From Zizania palustris (lineage: Eukaryota > Streptophyta > Magnoliopsida > Poales > Poaceae), in the NCBI GenBank assembly GCA_019279435.1, contig JAAALK010000081.1:27678457-27742456 (forward strand): 64,000 nt of DNA, in the 5' to 3' direction. The number at the start of each line of letters is the position of its first letter. The first letter of the stretch is position 1. Below, piece after piece: positions 46,201 through 55,200 of this stretch. The notes under the pieces were generated by a model. It made no database searches, was not told where the DNA came from, and was given only the letters and a program-made list of their open reading frames with translations. The translations under genes and the position numbers were made by a program.

Positions 46201-49200
46201 TTCAAACTCGACTTCGAGAAGGCTTTTGACTTGGTTGAGCATCCTGCTATTTTCTTCATGCTATCCTCGCTGGGCTTTCCTCAGCAATGGATTCAATGGG
46301 TCAAATCCGTCCTCATTTCAGCCCACTCGGCAGTTCTCGTCAATGGTGTTGCTGGGAAGTTTTTCGACTGTAAGCGAGGAGTTCGTCAAGGTGACCCTCT
46401 CTCACCGCTTCTCTTCATTTTAGCTGGTGAGCTCCTCCAATACATCTGCAACACAGCCCACTCCCGCAATATCCTTACAGCACCGGCCTGTCACTTCGGC
46501 AACGAATTCCCAGTAATCCAATACGCCGATGATACAATTATCTTTGTGGAAGCTTCACAGCAGAATGTCTTTCGTCTTAAAGCCTTGCTAAACACTTATG
46601 CCAACTTCACAGGGCTCAGAATCAACTTTTCAAAGTCCTGCATGGTGCCCCTTAATCTCCCCGATGCAGATGCCGCCATTCTGGCTGCCACCTTTGGCTG
46701 TCCAGTCGGATCTCTCCCTTTTCCTTATCTTGGTCTTCCTTTAGGGACCTCCAGGCCCAAGCTTCGTGACTTTTCCTCGCTCATCTCCAGAATTGAGCGT
46801 CGCCTGGCTGCGACTACGCTTTGGCTCTCGCCGGCTGGCAAGCTTCAAGTGGTAAATTCGGTTCTTTCGGCAATGCCTACTTACACTATGTGTATGTTCA
46901 AACTCCCAGCGAAAGTCATCCACATTATTGATGCGGCTCGTCGTCGCTGTCTCTGGCGTCAATATAACAAAGCCCTGGCTGTTGCTCCACTGGTACGCTG
47001 GACCACTGTCTGTCAGCCAAAGTCCAATGGTGGGCTTGGCGTCATCAACTTAACAGCGCAAAACAATGCTCTCATGTTGAAGCAGCTGGACAGGTTCTAT
47101 AACAAACGTGCTACTCCTTGGGTCGAGCTGGTTTGGCATCACTACCTATCTTCAGTCGCCCCTCCTCATCTGGCACCCAAGAAAGGTTCGGCTTGGTGGA
47201 AAGGGATTCTTAGCCTTCTTCCCCTTTTAGGGCGATCTCCAAGCCCGTGCACGCCATTGGTGACTCCATATCTCTCTGGTTTGATCTCTGGACGGACAGA
47301 CCAATGCACATCACCCTCCCAAGATTGTTCTCCTTTGCCAAACAAAAGAAGATCTCCATTCACCGCTTTCGCGCCCACTCTAATCTGGCCCAACTTTTCT
47401 TCCTACCTCTTTCTGATGAAGCTGCCCTTGAACTCTCCCAACTCCTCTCGGCCCTTGATCTTACCACCGCCAATTCTAACATCCGCGATTCTTGGACCTA
47501 CATCTGGGGTCATGACACTTTTGCCCCTCGCCTTCTTTACAACTCCACCTTCCGGTACTCGAACCCACCGCCGATTTTTGCATGGCTTTGGGGCTGCAGA
47601 TGCACCAATAGGCTCAAATTCTTCTTTTGGCTCCTGCTCCACAACAGACTGAACACTTCAGACCTTCTGGCTCGGAAGCACCTCCTCCCGGCTGGTAGTA
47701 ACCTCAATTGCTCCCTCTGCTCTCACCACCTTCCTGAAACTTGTCCTCATCTGTTTTTTTCCTGCGCCTTTAGCGCATCTTGCTGGGCCAAGATTGGCAT
47801 TCTCTGGCGAGCCGGCGACCACCCGATTCAAATAATCTCGGCTTCCCGCGCAGACTACGCCTGGCCTTTCTTCATGGAGGTTATCGTCACCGGCGCCTGG
47901 AGCCTCTGGATCAGCCGCAACAATAGTATCTTCCGCCTTCAACCTGCCAATATCGACGTGTGGTTCTCCTTTTTCAGGGCTACCTTACATTCGCAGGCTA
48001 GTCGCTGTGCCACCATTAAACGCAACTCTATTGTAACCTGGCTCTCCTCTCTGTAATCTACCCTTTCTCCCCGTCTTTCTCCGCTTCGGCTTACTTGTAA
48101 AACTTTACTTTTTAATGAATCTACCCAGGTAGGAGCCTCTCCTACGGGGGTTTTCTTTCAAAAAAAAAACATTTGATTCAGATAAGGCCATTGTGACTGA
48201 ATCAATGGTCATCTTGATTTTTATATTATATCATATTTACTTTCTAGTTTACAGTTTAGAGTGGTTATCCAATAAATATTGGTGTTACGGTTTAGTCCCA
48301 ACCATTGTCCACCAGTTCAAAGGTCAGATGATTATCTCTTTTCCTGCAAATTTCCAGCTTAGACCACTGTTTTAAATATAATAGACTTTGATCTATTGAC
48401 CGATGCACTTATGTATCATTATAACCGAGATAACCCAAAGTCCCGCTGCTTTAGGGCTAGTTTGGTAGGCTGGTATCTCGACCCATTTCATGGGTTATAG
48501 AAGATAGAATGGATTCCTCACCTAAACCCTAGAAGGGTAGGTAGATGTTTATAGTAGCATACTGTCAGGACTGGTATACACCGTAGGAAGACTAACTGAG
48601 TAGTTGTAACCATAACAGAATTTTAGAACCTTCAGGATCAATAGGAGTTCTAGAATCCTCACAGCTGGCAACAACTAAGCATGAGTTGTATTGAGTCTGT
48701 TTGGAAGTATGAGTCTGTTTGAATTGTTAAGAGAATTACCCCAGGACATTGTGACTATATAAGCAATGTACCTTGGAGGAATAAAGGTGTGAAAGAACTT
48801 CAGGCTAGCCCTGTTCCCTGCCTCGCCGGTGCCAGCCAAAACGGCTCCCTCGCGCCAACCAGGTCAGGGTGTTCATCCACCAAAGTACCACAAATATCAT
48901 CTCCGTTCTTCTGTATCACTTGTTAGCGCAACAAGTTTGAACAACTACATCCAGCCGGCCTTCTTCAACCTCTGCAAGTGACCACTGCAATATGGTCTGA
49001 CATTGCCATGGATTTTATTGAAGCCCTTCCCGAAGTGAATGGAAAATCAGTAATTCTCACAGTGGTGGACAGATTCTCCAAGTATGCGCATTTCAATCCC
49101 ATTGGCCACCTTTCTTTGCTTTCTTTGCTGAAATTGTCAGGTTACACGGCCTACCTTGCTCCATTGTAAGTGACCGTGACCCAACATTTACTAGTACTTT

Positions 49201-52200
49201 CTAGAGAGAACTTTTTAAACTTTCTGGCATACATCTTCACATGTCCACGACATTTCATCCTCAATCCATGGGCAATCAGAGGCAGTAAACAAGATCATAT
49301 CAATGTATCTACGTTGCATTACTGGTCATCGTCCTCGCCATTGGGTTCAATGGCTTCCTTGGGCAGAATTTTGCTACAATTCTGCATTCCAGAGTTCACT
49401 GCAGACATCACCATTCCGTGTTGTATATGGACGTGATCCTCCTGCTATACCACCATATACATCCGGATCTGCACAAGTGTCAATAGTTGATAATCAATTG
49501 GGAGCTCGAGACGAGTTTATTGCTAAGGTCCGAGATCGCCTTGAGCAGGCTCAACAGCAATATAAAGCAGCCTACGACAAACATCATCGAACATTGTCAT
49601 TCGAGCCAGGTGATTGGGTGTGGCTCCATCTCTTACATCACCCAATCGCCTCCCTCCACATACACAACCGCAGCAAGCTTGGACCTCGCTTTTATGGACC
49701 CTTCCAAACTATAGAGCATGTTGGATCAGTGGCCTACAAACTTCAACTACCACCATCTGCACGTCTCTACAATGTCTTCCATGTTGGGCTTCTCAAACCC
49801 TACCATGGACTGACACCAGAAGGACCAAGGACTCTCCCTATGACATCCAATGGCCATGTATGTCCTCAACCAGCTGAAGTAATTAAAGGCAAATTGCAGT
49901 GTTGAAAAAATCAGCCGATCAGCCGATTAATCGGCCGATTAATCGGTGATTGGTCCCAGTTCATTTAATTTACAGCAAAATCGGCCAGAAATCGGTGGAC
50001 CGATTAATCAGTCAGTCAAACCGATTAATCGGTGGTCAACCCGATTAATCGGTGCCAACCGATTAATCGGCCCCTCTAGCTCGAGGTCTCGTGTGCCATC
50101 TCTTGCGCTGCAGCTCCTCCCAACCAAATCCGACGCCTCTCAACCAGATCCGGCGCCGTCCAGCCAGATCCGGCCCGACGCACACCATCCTCGTCGTGCG
50201 CGCCGACCTCGCCCGTCGAGATCCGCCCCGCCGCCGCCTGGATTTGTGCCATCGACGCCTGGTTCATGCTGCCGACTCCTGGGTCCGCACCGTGCGGCTG
50301 CGTCGGGCTCACGCCGGATCTGCGCCGAGCTCCACCAGAGCCATCCTCCAACCGCCGTCGTCGGAACCATGCTCTCCAAATGCGCCGGCACCGACCTTCT
50401 TCAGCAGTGGGGAAAGGGAGAAGAAACAGGTTTGAGAGAGAGGGGTCCCGAGAGAGAGACGGAGGGAATGAGGGATGGCGTGCTGTGAAAAAGAAAGAAA
50501 ACGTATACACGGCATTTGTGCCTATGATTAGGGCGTTGTGGTGAAAAACAAAGAAAAGATGAGTGGATAGAATTAGACAGGTGTCAAATGCCTAGTGACC
50601 ATTCTCCTAGAAATATTAAATATGAACACTATAATATATTATTTAAATATTTAGTCAACTGATTAATTGATCGACCGATTAATTCATTTAATCCCCGATT
50701 AACCGATTAATCCCTACTCAGTGGTCGGCCGATCAGTTACCGATCACCGATTTTTCTAACATTGGCAAATTGGCTAGAGGCATTCAAGAACTATTGGTCC
50801 ATTAGGAAGGCCAAGATGCAGCAGATGCTACCTGGGTCGAGTTGAGCTCTTTCCAGCAACAATTTCCCTCCTACCAACTCGCGGACGAGCTGGTGGTTAA
50901 GGGGGGAGAGATGTCAGGACTGGTATACACTACCAGCGCCGTAGGAAGACTAACTGAGTAGTTGTAACCATAACAGAATTTTAGAACCTTCAGGATCAAT
51001 AGGAGTTCTACAATCCTCACAACAGGCAACAACTAAGCATGAGTTGTATTGAGTCTGTTTGGAAGTATGAGTCTGTTTGAATTGTTAAGAGAATTACCCC
51101 AGGACATTGTGCCTATATAAGCAATGTACCTTGGAGGAATAAAGGTGTGAAAGAACTTCAGGCTAGCCCTATTCCCTGCCTTGCCGGCGCCAGCCAAAAC
51201 GGCTCCCTCGCGCCAACCAGGTCAGGGTGTTCATCCACCAAAGTACCACAAATATCATCTCCGTTCTAGAATTGTCCTGCATCGATCTATCCTCTCCCAA
51301 ATCCGTGACACATACATGGGCCTTAAGATACATGGGCTAACACCAGACACACTCTAACAATGGGGATGGATCGGAATCACTAGACTACCAAACTATGTCT
51401 TATATGTTTCATTAGTAGTAAGAACTTGTAACCTTAGTAGATAACTTCATTCAACATAACCTTGCACAAGAATTAAGAAAATTTGATTTATAGACAGACG
51501 TGTTACCTTTACTGTAGCGAAAGTCAAATTGTTTCCATATGCTATGGTGAATCTGCAAACAAAGTCTACTTCAGATAACTGTACTTCTTTGATACAATGT
51601 CTATAATCAAAAACTTTTTAATGCGAGCAACAGAGCTAATTAGGAGCCATAATCTCACCCTGCGGACTGGCCATCCAAATGCCAGGCTCTCCAGTCATCC
51701 ACAATATGATAGTTGAGTGACCTCACCCAGGCCTGTGTACCAAGAAATGGTACAACAGTATCGTGTTCACCACTGCATATTAAACATGATGAGCCGTTTT
51801 AATTTTATGGTGCTTCTTAATTACCTCTAGGGAGGTAAAAGCCTAAAATAGATCCTAGCCCAGCAAAACTAATAATTTGCTCTTCCTAAATTTAACCATG
51901 GATGCTATAAATTAGGGGCTCATGTTTTGTAGCCTACATTTTTGGTTGGTGTGCACCACAGTTTAATTTTGAACTTGTTTTTTTTTGGGGGGGGGGGGTA
52001 TCAACTCTGTAATATATTAAACAACAATTAAATATATATTAAACCCCAATTAAATACATATGTTCAGAATTCAGGCAACAGATTAAGAAAATGTAGTTGC
52101 TTTTAGTCTCAATAAACTGATGCATTCTTATCAGATTCAAAATTTTGCATGCATGATTTGATCTTTTATTTCAAAAGTGATCCAAATAATATTATATTCA

Positions 52201-55200
52201 AATTTTTTTTCATATTAGATTGTAGGAGCAGAGAATGAACTAAATAATTCCTTCTGCTTGATTTATTCCATATCCCTTAAGGGGTATTTATAACCCTAAT
52301 ACAATCTAATCTGATATCCTTATCTCTATCTTTAAAACAGAAATAACTGATCTTATCTTAATCTAACTAATCTTATCCATAGTTGTTACGGCGGCGCGGC
52401 GAGGCGAGGCGCCGGACCACCTTCACACCTTTTAGGCGAGTATGGCGTGCGGCGAGGCGACGCCATACTCACTTCACAGATTTTGTGGCAACATTATTAC
52501 CAATATATGATGTTCATCACAATATTGGTAATAATTTCAGTAATATAACTATTCCATAATCTATATATCCATAATTAGCAAAGCAGCAACAACTATTCCA
52601 TTTATCTTTAACAACACAAATGTTCTAGCTACCTATATAGCACAACAAATAACAAGCATGGCAACCAGATCAAGCATAATCACATAGAAAACATTTTCTC
52701 ACAGAGAAAACATTAGTGCTAACACTTAACAGTAGAACACTAAGTACTTTTGCATCCACTGAACAGAGAACATCAGAACACTACACACTACTGGTCTACT
52801 GGAAAATGAGGACTGAGGAGTGAGGAGTGAGCCTTACCCTTGGAGAGCGCAGCGCGCACTCGTGCAGAGCCGCAGACCCAAGATGCGCGCAGCCGCGCAG
52901 GAGGGCTCCGGCGGAGGGAGCAGCGGGCCAGCGGGCTCCGGTGGAGGGAGCGGAGGGCTCTGGCGGAGGGAGCCGAGGCCCGAGGTTGTGGCGAGCTCCG
53001 GCGGAGGGAGCGGAGGGCTCTGGCGGAGGGAGCCGAGGCCCGAGGGTGCGGCGAGCTCCGGCGGAGGGAGCGGAGGGTGCAGCGAGCTCCGGCGGAGGGA
53101 GCGGAGGATGCGGACTGAGGCGAGCTCCAGCGGAGGGTGCGGACTGCGGCGAGCTCTGGTGGAGGGAACGGCGAACGGCCGAGGCGGAGGCAGCGCACAA
53201 CAACAGAGGAGAAAAAGGTGTGAGCACTGAGCTAGGGTTTTCTTTCACAGAATCACAGCTAGGGTTTTCTTTCACTGCGGCTCGGGCCAGCAGAACACAG
53301 GCCGTGCGTGCACTGCCACTGAGCCCACCAGACCGCCGCCGCACATGGCGTCGCCGCGAAGCCATATGGCGTCCATACGGCGCCATATCCGCTTAGGCGG
53401 ACGCCATATTGGATGTGGCGGACGCCACACTCCCCTGTGGCGAGGCGATCGCCGTGGCGTCCGCGGAATCCCGCCCCGACGCCTAATCGTCGCTTAGGCG
53501 ACGCCTAAGCGACGCCATGACAACTATGATCTTATCTAATTAATTCTAACTAATTGTGCTGCTGCACATAACATTAGGTAAGATCATTTTACTAGTTAAT
53601 CTGCTTAACATATTGATGATGTTTATTTTAATGTCACCGAAAAAGTTAATAGTAGATATGCAAAAGTAACATTATAATTTTAACACGGTTTCAAGATTAG
53701 ATGAAAAAATATTCTCTAGCAATTAAATGATGAAATACATTATCAAAAGTAAATATAGTTTGCACAGGTAACAACACAAATATTCTTGTGTAGTGGTAGT
53801 GTGGTAACATTTATTTACCTATAGACCAATGCACGGTAACCTTTTAATGTAACATTTCGATGATACTTTATGCTGCTGTTGATGTCTCTGGTGTATGGTA
53901 AATCATGGTCGTGACACCTAACCCATTCATTCACAGTGCCCTGAGATAGTGGCATATACAAATTTCAAAAATTTGATTATGTTCTGATGTAAATTGCAAA
54001 TAAGTGATCACCTCTGAAAATGAAAAGGTACAACCAATTTACCTTTCTGATTCCTAGAGCTTCTTGGGTGGCATTGTTGTTTGCCCAAAAATATGACAAA
54101 TAATTACAATAGCCCTGTGGTAGGAAAAATTACCTCGACTTAGGAACTATGATGAACTTGGATAACATAGTATGACATCCATCTCTACTAATATAAAGCA
54201 CGGACTTCATCCGCGGATTCCGTCCGCGCTACTCTCCCTGTGCCCCTGCCCAGAACCATCTGCCCCGGTTGCATGCATGCATGCATGCGGGGAAGTCCAA
54301 CTACCTTCTCGGTGCGCGAGCGTGCCCCCAACCGCCCCGCATGCAAAGAAAAGCAGGGGAAAAGAAGAAAAAGAATAAAAGAATAAAAAAAGAAAAAAAA
54401 AGAAAAATGTACTTTTGCATTTCAGTCCTTTGATTTCTGTATCTTGCACAAAAGTATGAATTTTGCGTAAAAACCCTTAGATTTCTGAAAAATCACGCGG
54501 AAACTAAGAATTTTGCACAAAGGCCCTTGGATTTCTAAAACATCACGCAAAACTATGAATTTTACGTATAGACAGTTAGATTCGCTGAAAATTTTCTTAT
54601 CATCGTAACAATAAAATAAGCACTGTCACAAAGCATGGACCCTTTACTAGTTTCATATTATAAGTCATTTCATATTATAAGTCATTTCATCTTTGTTAAA
54701 GCCAATAATTTCAAATTTCGATCAAGTTTAAAGAAAAATATATTAATATCTACACTTTCTAATAAATAAATATCATATTAAGATATATTTTATGGTGGAT
54801 TTACCGATTTAATGAAACTAATTTGAAGTTATAGTTTTTGGTATATTTTTCGATAAAATTGATTAAAGTTGAAAATATTAACTTATAAAAAATGAATCTG
54901 ACATACAATATGTGACAGAGAAAGTAGTATCATAATAAGCTTTTCATTCTCTGGTTGCTTGTTGTCAAGGGCTACATGCCTACGTATATAGTGTTTTCTC
55001 TCTGTCTTTTGCTAAATATATAGTGTGTACTTAAAATAAACAAATATTTCCTCCCCTTAATATCCATCTGTTATTCTGTTCTCACCTTACAAGATCTGTG
55101 AGCTGCAGTTCATACCACATAGCAATGTAGTACAATGCAATTGAGTAACTTACTTTGCATTTTATTGAAGGTTGTGGCGGTTGATAATGTATCATTTCAG

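Larger units (their letters stand above)
41516..48167 (+). mobile_element. LINE-2: full-length L1-type LINE
   Basis: A perfect 15-bp target duplication AACATTTGATTCAGA flanks the element (41501-41515 and 48168-48182). The order is 5' UTR, ORF1, 236-nt spacer, ORF2, 3' UTR with a stem-loop (48129-48145), and a short poly(A) tail (about 48159-48167). ORF1 is intact. ORF2 has one frame break near 47228, outside the endonuclease and reverse-transcriptase cores. The element is inserted in the SCPL last intron, antisense to that gene and head to head with LINE-3. The perfect duplication and mostly open frames point to a recent insertion. Confidence 0.95.
48563..51267 (+). mobile_element. Deleted Ty3/gypsy (chromovirus-type) LTR retrotransposon
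   Basis: Near-identical direct repeats 48563-48909 (347 bp) and 50912-51267 (356 bp) start TGTCAGGACTGG. The second has 9 extra bases (TACCAGCGC region) and roughly eight substitutions. A purine tract GGGGGGAGAGA precedes the right LTR. The interior starts within the integrase, so gag, protease and reverse transcriptase are deleted, and ends in a chromodomain-like segment. No flanking duplication is evident. It lies in the SCPL last intron and has a MULE-like insert at 49897-50763. Confidence 0.85.
52221..53573 (-). repeat. Solo copia-type LTR split by a DNA transposon
   Basis: The minus-strand sequence starts TGTTATGTGCAGCAGCACAA and ends TCTGCTCCTACA, with a TATA-like 'gggttataaataccccttaa' inside. 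Removing the 52378-53528 insert and one duplication copy leaves about 194 bp. No internal domain and no exact flanking duplication are seen. It lies between SCPL exons 51772-51659 and 53940-53819. Confidence 0.6.

Noticed and set aside
52796..53396. Open frames of 130-196 codons on both strands rich in Pro, Ser, Ala and Arg
   Set aside because: They are produced by GC-rich tandem repeats whose period keeps several frames open; no domain, and they lie within a DNA transposon.
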